Assembly (NCBI GenBank): GCA_943704525.1
Contig: CALSCQ010002220.1
Location: forward strand, 1 to 23,853
Length of the DNA: 23,853 nucleotides
Source of the DNA: Pigoraptor vietnamica
Taxonomy: Eukaryota; Opisthokonta; Filasterea
Reading direction: 5' to 3'
Shown here: positions 11,090 through 21,358 of the stretch, in pieces
Position numbering within the stretch: position 1 is the first letter of the stretch
Layout of the letters: the number at the start of each line of letters is the position of its first letter
The notes under the pieces: generated by a model
Told to the model about the DNA's origin: nothing
Seen by the model: the letters and a program-made list of their open reading frames with translations, nothing else
Database searches by the model: none
Made by a program: the position numbers and the translations under genes

Positions 11090-11604
11090 GGCAGCGAAGA
11101 CATAAGCACAGGGAAAGGTATGATCGAGAAGACTTTACAAGTGCGTCTTTCAGCACTTGGCGTGAGGGGCGCGGTGGCTGGGTAACCTGTGTTGCTGGAC
11201 TGTACATCCGGGGTGTGTAGCCTTTCTTCTGGCACCTTCGACCGGCACTCGGGCGGGACTAAACTGAACATTTGTGCGATATTTTGAGTCTCTTTGCGCA
11301 CTTTCCAATATATTTTGTCACGGGTGCTCTGCGTCCGGACAGAGACTGCCAGCACTTTCTCACAGGCTGAAACAGCTGAGCACAGCGCACGCGTACGAAC
11401 CCCTTCTGCCACCCACTCTGCATCGCGCGCGCGCGTGTGTGTGTCTGTGAGTACGTTTTCATTGCTCACAGAGAACAAGCCAAGGGAGTCTGCATCTCTT
11501 TCTAACAGCTTTATCTCTAGGCGAACTTTTTCGTAAGCGAGTGTGGTGTTAATCCGGCACAGCAAGTGACCCTCGTTTTGTCTCAACGCCCGGAATTGCA
11601 CAAA
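11090..11604. promoter_or_regulatory. Divergent promoter region between the receptor-like gene and HOP copy 1
   Basis: The two start codons face away from each other about 515 bp apart, with no other gene between, so this stretch must hold both promoters and 5' leaders. No TATA box is placed with confidence. An 8-bp perfect inverted repeat (TCTGTGAG ... CTCACAGA) at about 11443-11472 is conserved in the right copy and would fall in the HOP leader. A CG-rich alternating tract (GCGCGCGCGTGTGTGTG) lies near 11420-11440. Confidence 0.6.
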
Positions 11605-13524
11605 ATGGCCGACGTGGCTCAGCAGGTGGGTTGTTTGCCGCATTGCAGTGCACGCCAGACTGGCTCCCGTGTGGACATCTGTCACGTGCACTTGGGCTGT
11701 GTGCTGGTGGCGTCTAAGTGGACCGTTACCATGAAGTCTTGTTCCAGTTGGATTCACCGTCCTGCTCTAGCGGCGTTGCGTGGTTTACGCATGAGTGTGT
11801 TGCGTGCACTCGGCGTCATGCTCTAGCGGCGTTGCGTGGTTTGCGCATGAGTGTTGCGTGCATGCGTCACACTCGGCGCATGCAATGCACGCTTTCCCAT
11901 CCATCTCATGTGTCACGTGCCATTTCACTCGACGCAGGTGGAGGAGCTCAAGAAGAAGGGCAACACGGCCTTCTCCAGCGGCGACCACGAGACCGCCGTG
12001 CGCTTCTTCACGGACGCAATCAAGCTCGATGCGCGCAACCACGTGCTCTTCAGCAACCGCTCTGCTGCGTATGCGTCGCTGAAGCAGTACGAGAACGCCC
12101 TCGCCGACGCCAACGAAACCGTGCGCCTCAAGCCGGACTGGGCGAAGGTGCGTGCGTGTTCTTAGAGAGTGCGTGCGTGTTCTTGGAGAGTGCGTGCGTG
12201 CGTGGAGAGTGTGTGTGCGAGGTGTGTCGTGTGCGTAGAGTGCGTCTGTGCGTCTGTACAGTTATTATCACGGTGCACATGTAAGTTATTGGTTGTGTGC
12301 TGTGTGCACGCGTTCCCTGTTACTAGTGGGCGTGATTGTAACTGCGCACTTATGGCCCCGCTCCGACGTCGCAGGGCTACTCTCTGCGCTGGCGTTCCTC
12401 AAGCGCTACGAGGACGCCGCCGTTGCATACCAGAAGGGCCTCAAGATTGAGCCCGACAACGCCCAGCTGCGCGCGGGTCTCGAGGACGCCGAGCGCAACC
12501 TCCAGGACGACGCCGGCATCGGTGCGTGGCCACGCGGCGTGCGTCTGCGCCCTTTTCGCCTGTTTTTCTAACTGTCTTGTTCGTGTGCACTGCAGTCGAA
12601 AATGCATCGTTTGTTATGCATCCTTTGTTATAATAACTACGCTCTCTGCAAATTGTGTTGGTCTATCAGCGTCGGCGTAAGCATTTGGCGGCTGTCTTCC
12701 CCTGTGTCGTTACTCGCACTCCCCTCGCCGTTACTCACGCTTCCCTCCGCGGCTTTCCGACAGACAACATGTTCGGCAAGATGTTTGAGGGCGACGTGCT
12801 TGCGAAGCTCGCCGCGAACCCGAGCACTGCGCCGCTTCTGCTGCAGAAGGACTTTGTGGACATGGTCAACGAAATCAAGCGCGACCCCAAGAAGCTCAGC
12901 ATGTGGGTGGACGGCACTTGCAACGCACTCACGCGCACACACGCATTGTCTCAAACAACGCAAAGCACGAAAATTGTATTGAGCCTTCACAGAATCGAAC
13001 CCGCGGCGCTCACCTCCCCGATGATTTTTGCGCAACGCAGGTACCTCCAGGACAAGCGCGTGATGACGATGATTGGTGCGCTTGTGGGCATTAACGTGAA
13101 CGGCGGCCCCGGGGGCGATCCGATGGACATTGACCAGGACCGGGAGCGCGAGGAGGCTGAGGCACGCAGGAAGAAGGAGGAGGAGGAGAAGAAAAAGAAG
13201 GAGGAGGAGCGCAGGAAGGTGCGTTTGGACTGTCGGCTGCGTGCGCGTGCGGGTGTGTGGGGGCACCGTGTCATTGTTAAATTGCTTTGAATCGCTCCGT
13301 TGATTGTGTCGAATGGCACGCTGACACGTGCGGCACACTGTCGCAGGCGGAGGAAGCTGCGCGCCCGCTGACGGAGGAGGACAAGATCAAACTGGAGGCG
13401 GTGAAGGAGAAGGACCTCGGCAACGAAGCGTACAAGCGCAAGGAATTCGCCGTCGCTGTCAAGCCCTACGACGCCGCGATTGCGAAGGATCCCGCCAACA
13501 TGACGTTCTACACGAACAGGGCCG
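11605..13524 (+). pseudogene. STIP1: HOP/STI1 co-chaperone, left copy: frameshifted and 3'-truncated
   Basis: HOP bridges Hsp70 and Hsp90 in the cytosol. Recognisable exons: 11605-11625, 11938-12147, 12375-12521, 12764-12902, 13041-13218 and 13347-13524. They encode TPR1 (ELKKKGNTAFSSGD, LFSNRSAAYASLKQYENAL), the DP1 region, a Lys/Glu-rich linker and the first TPR of TPR2A (KEKDLGNEAYKRKEF ... MTFYTNRA). Two lesions are visible. First, exon 3 lacks 10 nt after 12383 relative to the right copy. This shifts the frame and removes the codon for the TPR1 carboxylate-clamp Arg (GYSR). Second, after the GTGCGT donor at 13525 no further exon of TPR2A, TPR2B or DP2 is visible before the opposite-strand gene at 14582. 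Splice sites and exon sequence are otherwise undecayed, so the inactivation is recent, or one lesion is an assembly error. Confidence 0.82.
11765..11870 (+). repeat. 56-bp tandem repeat in HOP intron 1
   Basis: CTCTAGCGGCGTTGCGTGG starts at 11765 and again at 11821, each followed by TTTRCGCATGAGTG. The same pair occurs in the right copy from about 22691. The duplication of this motif therefore predates the segmental duplication. Confidence 0.85.
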
Positions 13525-13567
13525 GTGCGTCTACCACATTTGTCGTTGCGAGTGTGTGCGTGCGTAA

Positions 13568-13568
<1 letters not shown>

Positions 13569-13616
<48 letters not shown>

Positions 13617-13645
13617 TGTGTGTCTGTGTGTCTGTGTGTGTGTGT
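13569..13645. repeat. (TG)n microsatellite with TGTC interruptions
   Basis: About 23 uninterrupted TG units (13569-13615), then TGTCTGTG-type imperfect units. It lies just inside HOP intron 6 of the broken copy. Confidence 0.93.
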
Positions 13646-14465
13646 GCGCAATGGTCCGAGTGGTCCGAGGGTGGGTCACCACACGTCCACCTTACACGTA
13701 CAGTACTACAATCAGGCCCATTTCAGAAACAGTGCAATACAAATGCGCACGGTCTATTTAAAGGGGCACCTAAGGCCCAAAAGGTCTTGAGCAGCTAGTA
13801 TGGCATGAAGCTTGTAATGATTTGACAAATTTCGTTTAATCCCCACCCTACGTTGCAAACAGCAGGTCATCTTTGACCCCAGTTTTCCCCTCTTAGAAAT
13901 AACTTGACATTTTCGAGCAAGACACAAAGATGACGCGCCTTTTACTGCTCTTTCGTGCCACGCAAACAGTGGGCGTACCGGATGACTGAAATCGCAGTTT
14001 AGTCGCAGTTGATGTTTACTGATTAACCCTCACCGTAAACTACATTTTGTACAACACATCTCACATGTATTGCCATCTTGAAAAACACTCGACATTTCTA
14101 AACTTTGCATCGTTGGATACGTCTTTGCAAGCTCTGTAATACTCTCCAAGGGTGTGCGCACACCTTGACGATTCCAATTAGTATTGAAAATTATAATGGA
14201 AAATTCTGACGTCGTTTGAAACTTTCGTACGCGATTTTTCAATACATTTCGTAGTAATCATGTTACCTGCCCCCTATTAGCAGCTGGAATCTACTGAAGT
14301 GCGCTGTCCAATGGAAACGCTGGAGTGCGTTCGAATCACTAAGCACATTCCATTTATGCCGAGGTCGTGTAAACACCGGCAAGTACATGCTGCCGCTTGC
14401 GCACTGACATGGCCAGCATACACGCACTCACACACACGCGTCGCGCACACATACACAAGCAGGAC

Positions 14466-14472
<7 letters not shown>

Positions 14473-14504
<32 letters not shown>
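14473..14504. repeat. (CA)n microsatellite, about 16 units
   Basis: Perfect CA dinucleotides about 80 bp downstream of the stop codon of the minus-strand secreted-protein gene. Confidence 0.93.
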
Positions 14505-14506
<2 letters not shown>

Positions 14507-14581
14507 AACAGCAACAATACAGTCTTGCATATTCGGCTCGCCGAAAGCTGTAGAAGTGCCAGAATGCTTGCAGTATTGCGC

Positions 14582-17164
14582 CTACTGCGCATCACAAGAA
14601 GATCCGCCGCCGCAGCTGAGCAGCAGCGCAAGACGCCAGTCCGCGTCGCCGCGCTTGAATGAAACGCCCCTCGACGTGATGCCTATCTGCGAGGCGCCGT
14701 CGCATGTCGTGCTCGCGTACAGGCCCGCAGGTATCGTCTCGTCCGCCGGTCGCGCGTCCGAGCGCCAGGACAGGCCGCCGTCCCCGCTCGATGCGCAGTC
14801 GAGACGACCGCCAGCACCTCCCGTATTGCACGCGAAGATTGTGCCCGCATTGCCGTTCACGAACACGAGCTTTGCGGCGAAGCTGTCCACGGACGGAGTC
14901 GGCGTTGGCAAAAAGGTCCCGGCCGCAGCCGGAGGCTGCGTGACCGTCACGGTCGCAGGCGGTGCCGTCACAGTGACGACCATCGTGTCCCGAAGCGTTA
15001 CAGGAGGCTGGGAAACCGTCACCGTCACAGCTGGTTCAGTACGAGTGACGGTGGCAGCGGGCTCGACGACAGTGACGACGTCGTGCGCAGTGGCGACTGC
15101 CGAGGCCATCACGGGAGGTGCGGTAACGATCACAGTTTCGCGAACGGTGACTGGTGCATCCCGAACGGTGACGGTTTGGTCGTTCGTCACCGTGACTGCG
15201 ACGGTGGCCGCGGGTGGGACAACAGTGACGACATCGTGCACGACCGCTGTGGCTGTCGCCGTCACCGGCGGTATGGTAACGCCCACAGTCTCGCGGACGG
15301 TTAACGGTGGATCGCGTACGGTGACAGTGGGCTCCCGCGCTGTCTCCGTCACAGTGACGACGGGAAGGACGATGCTCACAGTCTCGCGGGCCGTAATCGC
15401 AGCAGCCGTGACGGTTCGCGTGGGGCCCGCGATCGACTCGAAGACTGTTACTGGCGGAAGTGTCACGGGAGGCGCTGTTACGGCGAGCGTCTCGACCTGG
15501 CGAACAGCCGAGATGGACACGACAGGGGTAGTCACGGTCTTGGTGACCGTTACAGTCGACGTCGACGTGGAAGTAACTGTTGCAGGGGCGCGCATGTTGT
15601 ATGCGGGCAGGACACTCGCCACGAGCAGGGACGAGTACCCCACCTGCGCTGAGGTCGCCTCCTTGGGAAGGCCGTGGAGCGTGATGTTGGCGAAAACCGG
15701 CGTATCCGATGACGGGTTCCAATCGAATCCGCACGAGAGGTTCTGCAGCGGCGGCAACTCGACGAGGATTATGGCGAGAGGACTGCCGTCCGAAACCGCC
15801 GACGAAAAGCGAGCGCCGTCGGCCCAAATGCGCGGGAAAGTGGCGTTGCTCCCCGTAACGTTGACCGAGAATCCGCCGGCGATCGCGCGCGCTAGGTCGC
15901 CGTTGTCCAGGATCTCTCTCGCCCACACGTGCTCCTGAAGGCCGGTCAGCATCATCCGCACGGTGAGGCCGTCCTTCGCCAAGTGGCGACAGGGGAGCAC
16001 GCCGTCGCACAGGCCATCCACAAAGAAGGAGACAGTACTGGGAACGAGTTCCGCGTTCGAGACTTCAGCAACGACGCCGACCTGCGCATCGACCAGCGCC
16101 GAGTACGTCACACCGCGCACAAACGCGCTGTCTTCCGCTGGGATGGCGAGCAGCTGAACGCCGGCGGTTTGCGCCATCGGCAACACGTTGACCGGCACGC
16201 CATTTGATGACAGGCGCATCGTGGCGCCTCCCGACAGAATCCTGAAGGTGAAGAGCACGCCCCGCGTCGCCTTGTTGGCTTGCGTCGCCGTCGGCAAGAA
16301 ATTGAGCTGCGCGGCGCTGCGTTGCGCGAGGGTCACGACCACTTTGCTCTTCGAGCCGCCGCTGCGGACGTCCGTGAAGCGGAGAGAGACCGGCTGGACA
16401 CCGAGCCCCCCCCCGGTGGCGCCGACGCCCCTGATACGGACCATGAGGAATCGCGCCGCCGTCCCCACATTCACCTTGACAACGCCCGTCACCTTGGCGA
16501 CTGTCTGGGTGGCGACCGTGGCCCAGTCGAGGTCGTCGCACTTGACATCGGGCGCCGCGTCGATGGTGTAGGACGTGCTCTTGCTGACCTGCCAATCGAC
16601 CCACAGTTGGCCGGCCACGTCCGAGGTGGAGAGCGATACGTTCACGTACGCTGTTCCTCCCTCGGCGATAGGATTCAGCGTCACGAACGATGTCCTCGCC
16701 GCAGCGACATAGCGGGCGTCGAGGGAGACCGTGTACGTCCCTGACACTGGCGAACGGAAAAAGATTCCGCTGAAAACGCTCACGACATAGACAACAGGGC
16801 CGCTCGGAACGGCCGCCGACGGGGCAAAAGAAACGACTGATCCTCCAAAAATGGTATACGATTGCGACGACACCGTGCCGGACAGCACGTCGCGCATAGT
16901 GACGAGAGCGGTGGCGGATGAAGCGAAGATCGCGCCGAACCGCAACACCAGCGCAACGTGGTCGAAGGTCCCGTCACCCACATCAACAGAGAACGTGACG
17001 TCCGAAGCGGTGTTGACGACGATAGGGACGCCGCCGAGAGTGAGACCAACTTCATGGTAGAGCTGGACCGAGTCAAACGACAGAAGTTGTGTAAATATGC
17101 GAATGCGTGATACTACACTACAAGAGCCGAAAACACCCTACTGCGCACACATATGCATCGCGAC

Positions 17165-17254
<90 letters not shown>

Positions 17255-20200
17255 TGTCTCTGGATGCGGGCATGATTGTGGGTGTATGGCATCGGTACGC
17301 AAGTTAGCGTGCAAATGCGGGCGTTAGCGCACCGAGACCGATAGTGACTTCGTACAAAAAACTTACCGTGAACGAATACGTGCAGTCTCCCCGCGGGGCG
17401 AGAACTTGAGCGTAGATGTTGTTGCCGTTTGCCGCATAAACGATAGCCTGGTTCAACGGCATGACGAGCCGCCTGTCACCGCCGTGCTCGTCGTCGTCCG
17501 AGCCAATTGGCATCAAGTACGTGCCCCCCAAGTCTACGTACAGTCGCAGGTTCAGGCCGCAGTTGTCGTCCGGTTTCGCTACGAAGGCGAGGCTATCGCC
17601 TGCGGGAGCGAGCTGCGGGATGGCAGAGAGGTCGCCGGCGTCGAACTGGAGGATGTGAAGGTAGTGACGGCGGGCAGACAGTTCGGTACCATTGGCGATA
17701 GGCACCCGGAACGCAGTGCCAAACCGAGGGTTCGAGAGCGTGTAAAGCGCTACGACAAAGTACGTGAACTTCGCAGTGACCGCGCCTGACACGAAACTGA
17801 CGCCGACGTTGAGACTCGTGGTTGTGGGCGATGTGCGCGTCCACTGCACGCGCTTGACAGTAGCGGCCGTCCGATCGATCGAAGCTTGCTGCGGAACTCT
17901 CAGGGCGTTGAACGGAATGCTGTTCTCGGAAATGTAGAGATCCACCTTGGAGGAGAGCGTGACGTCGACGGCCGCAACCACGACCACAACATATACCGAC
18001 GGCGTGATGTCGATCTTGAGCGAGAACGCGCGGGCGCTGGCAGGGACATCGCTGGCGACGTCGAAAAGCGACCCGAGGTTAAAAGACCCCGCACCGCCGA
18101 CGCGCAGTGTCGCGAAACGGCACGCGAAGAGTCTCACACGGTTTGGACTGGTCGACGAGGGCACCTCCATGTCGAGTACGCCCCCCGCGTTCGCCACCCA
18201 CGTTGAGAACGACCCGAGGGCCGTCAGCACTAGGCTCTTATCGAACCCGAGCGAAACGTCTTCCCACATTTGGATAGTCAAGGGCGCGCTGTCGAAGAAG
18301 CCGTTCGAAAGTGACCACAGCTCGTCAAACGTCGTCGTCGTTTTGTGCGATGTCTCGAGAACTTGCTGCATCCACGGCGCGGAAAGCTGCACATACGATT
18401 TTGACACCGAGTGGGTCACAGTGAGCACGCCGAGGTAGCTCGTAATGGGCGCCGACGCCGGCTGCACGCCCGGCATGAGACTGTTGAGTCTCGGGAAGAC
18501 GCCCGTATCCTGCAGCTGGTCCGAAGAACGCTGTCCGTTGCCGCCGATGCAACCGGAGCACACCGAACAGCCGAGATAGCGGCGGTCGACGAGGCCCGCT
18601 CCACACATAATTCGAGTCGGACGGGTAGGGAAGTAGACCGAACATGTCAATGCTGACGTGTCCGCCGAAAAGGCTGAGCGATATCTTGTCCACGCGCCAC
18701 CGCCAATCGACGCCAAAGTACGTCCTGTACGAAATGAGGGGGCAAGACCTGTCCGTATCGAGCTCGATGCCGGCGTACGGCCCAAGCGAGAACGAAATGG
18801 GCAAAACGCCACCGACCATGACCACGAACTTGAGAACGAGACGTAGTTTTGCGTCGATGTGCGCCGAGAGCTGGCCGGCGGGCGACTGTAGGGTGAGCGT
18901 GGGGGCCTTGCTGTCACCCAGCGCAACCTTGTTGAACGGATCCGAAGTGATCCACTTCCCCTGGACGCGCGCGATGCCGTACGACACCGACCGGGAGAAT
19001 GCAAAGCTCTGGCTCGCGGTGAAGCACAGCGCGGCGACGACGTCGAGCTCGAGCCCAATGTTGATGGAAGACGTGAGGCTCACGGGGATCCAGCCGATCG
19101 CAAAAGTATACGAGAACGCCGGCACTGGCAGGTCCTCCAGCAGCCACCACTCCTTGTGGATGAACGTACTCGTGTAGACGGTGGCGTTCGCGGCGAATTC
19201 TACTTGCATGGAGCCGTCGAACGACACGCCAAAGTCAACGTAGGGCCAGAGCGGGAATATGCCGATGTCGAACCAGATCGAAAACCCCGCCTTAAAGATG
19301 GCGAAGCAGTCCGTGCACGAGACCATTCCATCGTCCGTGTGCATGACGGCCTTATACCCCGCGCCCGGCTTGTTAAACGACCACTCGACGCTCTTATCGA
19401 AAGAGCCCTCGACGTCGAAGATGCGCTTCTGCAGACGACCCGACGACTCGTCGTTTCCCCCGCTTCTATCTCCTTCGCTCGAGTTCGTATGCGGCGTCGT
19501 CGCGCGTCCCCCAGCGCCTCGGTCTGGAGCAGGATGCATCGCATGGCGCACGGAACGAGCGTTGTCGGTACCAGAATCGGAAATCCCATCTTCGCCGTCG
19601 TCGTTCGCGTCGTCCTGTTGCGCGGGAGTCGCGTCGATTCGAGGGGCGTACGAGATACGCGCAGACGAGCCCGGCTTGAAGCAGTCAAAGAGACTACGTC
19701 GCGGACCCTCGAGCTCGACCACATAAACGCACGTGTCTCTGGGGGACTTGTCGGGAAACAGGTTCGTGTAATTTTCGATGCGCGCGCATGCGATTGAGCG
19801 CACGACCGTGTGGCCGACGTACGTTCGATGTTGCACCGCAGCGTCGATGAAGACGTCCGGAGAGAACAGCGTGTGGCACCGCACGGCAGCGGACGTCACA
19901 ATGATGCTACGGCCCGGAGTGAGGCGATTGACCCACGACAGTCCCGTCGCCCACACGACCAGATCGGCATCAGGGTTGGGATTGCCGTCGTCGGAGACGT
20001 CCTCATCGCACGCGACGGACCACACTTGCGCCTCGTAGTCGAGGGAAAACACTCCATCGTGCACTTCCACGCTGTAAGAGGACTCGGCGCTTGCTCCGTC
20101 GTCGTTCACCACAAGCCTCTCGTCGCGCGTCGCACGCCACGAGCCAATGTCGCCGCTGCCCTCGAATTCGGTGTCACGTGCGGCGCCGTCCGTTGAGTCC

Positions 20201-20493
20201 GGCGAGTCAGTCCGTCGGCGCCGCCGCGTCGCACTGTCCTGACCGGCGGGCGGAGCCGGGGGCGCAAAGATGTCGATTCCTTTGAAAATCTTCGCAGGCG
20301 TCTTGAACGGTGGCAAGGCCACTTTCTCAGCTTCGCCCCCACCGTTTGGTCCTGGCTGAGACGTCGCGTTAACACCATCACTGACAGCGCCGGCCGGCGC
20401 CGCGCCGTCGTTCAGAGTCGGCGCTGACTCCGCGCAGGTGAGAGTGGCGGAAAGGAGAATTGTCGCGAACCACAGGGCAATAACGGCCCTCAT
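14582..20493 (-). CDS. Large secreted protein with signal peptide, polybasic site and Thr/Val-rich tail (~1,840-1,870 aa)
   Basis: Family not recognised. The start chosen is ATG at 20493 (MRAVIALWFATILLSATLTC...), which puts a clear signal peptide at the N-terminus; an ATG at 20514 would add seven residues. A run of five Arg (residues 90-94) is a possible proprotein-convertase site. An acidic, Ser/Gly-rich stretch is followed by a module starting CTDCFAIFKAGFSIWFDIG, with alternating hydrophobic beta-like strands, repeated aromatics and paired Cys. Exon 1 ends at 17367 (donor GTAAGT) and exon 2 is 17062-14582 (acceptor GTCCAG, stop TAG), joining in phase 0. Exon 2 has more beta-sandwich-like segments, then a tail rich in TVTV and PPVTV, then a short Cys-containing end without a membrane anchor. 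The frame breaks once near 18600. It is probably an extracellular or cell-surface, O-glycosylated protein; that is inference. Confidence 0.72.
15023..15328 (-). repeat. Two tandem 153-bp (51-residue) Thr/Val/Pro repeats
   Basis: Within the tail of the secreted protein, units begin at 15328 (TVTVRDPPLTVRETV) and 15175 (TVTVRDAPVTVRETV). Both continue through a VVHDVVTVV / TAHDVVTVV block to AATV. More degenerate TVT / PPVT units flank them (about 14930-15570). Such Thr/Pro-rich spacers are commonly O-glycosylated. Confidence 0.8.
17063..17366 (-). other. Intron of the secreted-protein gene, carrying a (TG)43 array
   Basis: On the minus strand the donor GTAAGT begins at 17366 and the acceptor GTCCAG ends at 17063, giving a 304-nt phase-0 intron that joins CTYSFT to LYHEVGLTLGG. 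The TG array at 17167-17252 (CA on the sense strand) lies inside it. Exon frames on both sides end shortly past these sites. Confidence 0.85.
17167..17252. repeat. (TG)n microsatellite, about 43 units
   Basis: The longest uninterrupted dinucleotide array in the window. It is intronic. Confidence 0.96.
18531..18606 (-). other. Frame break in the secreted-protein gene: micro-intron or 1-nt indel
   Basis: The reading frame down to 18607 (629 codons from ATG 20493, ending PSDSNY) differs from the frame used from about 18600 to 17367. A 76-nt segment from GTGTGG (18606) to GGACAG (18531) has GT-AG ends and a length that restores the frame, joining SDSNY to RSSDQLQD. It has no clear polypyrimidine tract. 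The alternative is a single-base indel, real or from sequencing, in which case the segment encodes a Cys-rich stretch (CGAGLVDRRYLGCSVCSGC). The two cannot be told apart here. Confidence 0.6.
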
Positions 20494-20975
20494 CGTCGTG
20501 CCAGTAGTCGGCATCGATCGCCGGCGCAGGCAACGGGGCTCGCATGCACTGGCATTGCCGTCGCCCTGAGCCCACCGCTCAGCATAGGAAGACGGCCGGA
20601 AACGCTGGACAAATGCAGCGTCGGGGCCCTCATTGTGTCGACCGCCGGCGGAAAGATCTAGAGTGGCGCTCGCCGGCATCTTGGCGAGCAACCGTGGCGA
20701 GAATGCGCCCTTGCCGGCCCGCTCGAGTCTGCCGCGCCCCGCCGGATACCCAGCCGTCGCGATTGCCGGCGGGACCAAACGTGACGGCAAGCCTGCTAGC
20801 ACCTTTGGCTCGGACACACTCGGCGTGTTTAAGTTGTGCCGCCCGTCCTGTGCCGAATACTGCACGGCAGCTCAGCAGTCTTCCCAGTGAAATCTCGGCC
20901 GATTCCAGGAATCGATGGGGAGACAGAGACGCCGGCGTTCAGGCTCGGGGGCACTGACGGATGAGCTTTCTACTG
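20494..20975. other. Upstream region of the secreted-protein gene
   Basis: Probable promoter and 5' leader of the minus-strand gene. The coding frame happens to stay open upstream to about 20865, but the signal peptide would then be buried internally, so the extension is not accepted. GC-rich GCCGGC words are frequent. No further gene was seen. Confidence 0.5.
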
Positions 20976-21358
20976 GTGACAAGAGTGGCCGACCAGTTTG
21001 TACCGAGAAAATTTTCACACTGGTTTGTGTATGGATGCGAAATTATTAATATTTTCTCGGCCGGGGGAGTGTTAGGGCCTGTGCAAACCGTCAGTGACTG
21101 TCATTGGCACGTGCACGGCCAAACATTCGGTTTTCCCACAGGCAGGTTTCCCCAACTTGCCAAATTCGGTCTCCACGAAATATTTGCTGCGGCCAAGCAC
21201 GGCCGTGACATGCCGGCGGTTCTGAAACCCGAGCATGCGGCCGGCACGGCCCATTGGCACGTGGTCAGGCCCGTCGTGTGCGCCCTATTTTGTATGCCGT
21301 GTGTCAGAAGAATTTGACAGCCGATGACAGCGGTGCTTTGTCAGTTACACTACTGACC
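20976..21358. repeat. Direct repeat of about 380 bp, unit 1, with a degraded receptor-gene fragment
   Basis: Begins GTGACAAGAGTGGCCGACC and recurs at 21359 (period 383). Shared blocks include GAGAAAATTTTCACACTGG, TTATTTTCTCGGCCGGGGGA-like sequence and CAAATTCGGTCTCCACGAAA. A perfect 10-bp inverted repeat lies at 21003-21012 / 21051-21060. At about 21230-21318, read on the minus strand, it resembles receptor intron 1 (TTCTTCTGACACAC) running into exon 2 (ACCACGTGCCAA-GGGC, then GCATGCTCGG), with about 80 nt of exon missing. It is thus a third, decayed copy of that gene's 5' end. Confidence 0.72.

Larger units (their letters stand above)
10884..12917. repeat. Segmental duplication, left copy (receptor 5' end, promoter, HOP exons 1-4)
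   Basis: Matches 21724-23853 in the same orientation. The left edge lies inside receptor exon 2. The right edge given here is only where the partner runs off the window. HOP exons 1-4 are identical to the partner apart from a 10-nt deletion, introns carry scattered substitutions, and the shared promoter is somewhat more diverged. Confidence 0.93.
13525..14581. other. Gene-free stretch downstream of the broken HOP copy
   Basis: Begins with the donor side of HOP intron 6 and a long TG array, then becomes AT-richer and unremarkable (about 13680-14460), with a CA array at 14473-14504. I looked for the missing HOP exons (continuation of TPR2A, TPR2B, DP2) in all plus-strand frames and saw none. 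The junction between duplicated and unrelated DNA probably lies in or just after the TG array, but the right copy ends too early to place it. Confidence 0.6.

Noticed and set aside
12960-13040. Minus-strand GGGTTCGATTC in HOP intron 4, like a tRNA B box
   Set aside because: No A box at the right distance and the T-stem does not pair.
14320-14345. GCGTTCGAATCAC, like a tRNA T-loop
   Set aside because: No matching A box, acceptor stem or cloverleaf around it.
14960-15360. Many GTCACAGTGAC-type palindromes
   Set aside because: These follow from ACN-GTN-ACN codons for Thr-Val-Thr and need no separate DNA-level explanation.
14556-15938. A 460-codon plus-strand open frame opposite the secreted protein's tail
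   Set aside because: It mirrors the Thr/Val repeat: GTGAC/GTCAC words read as Thr-Val on either strand. It has no start context or intron, and it contains the antisense of a well-supported exon.
20494-20865. N-terminal extension of the secreted protein upstream of ATG 20493
   Set aside because: The frame is open by chance in GC-rich DNA; using it would bury a clear signal peptide about 120 residues inside the protein.
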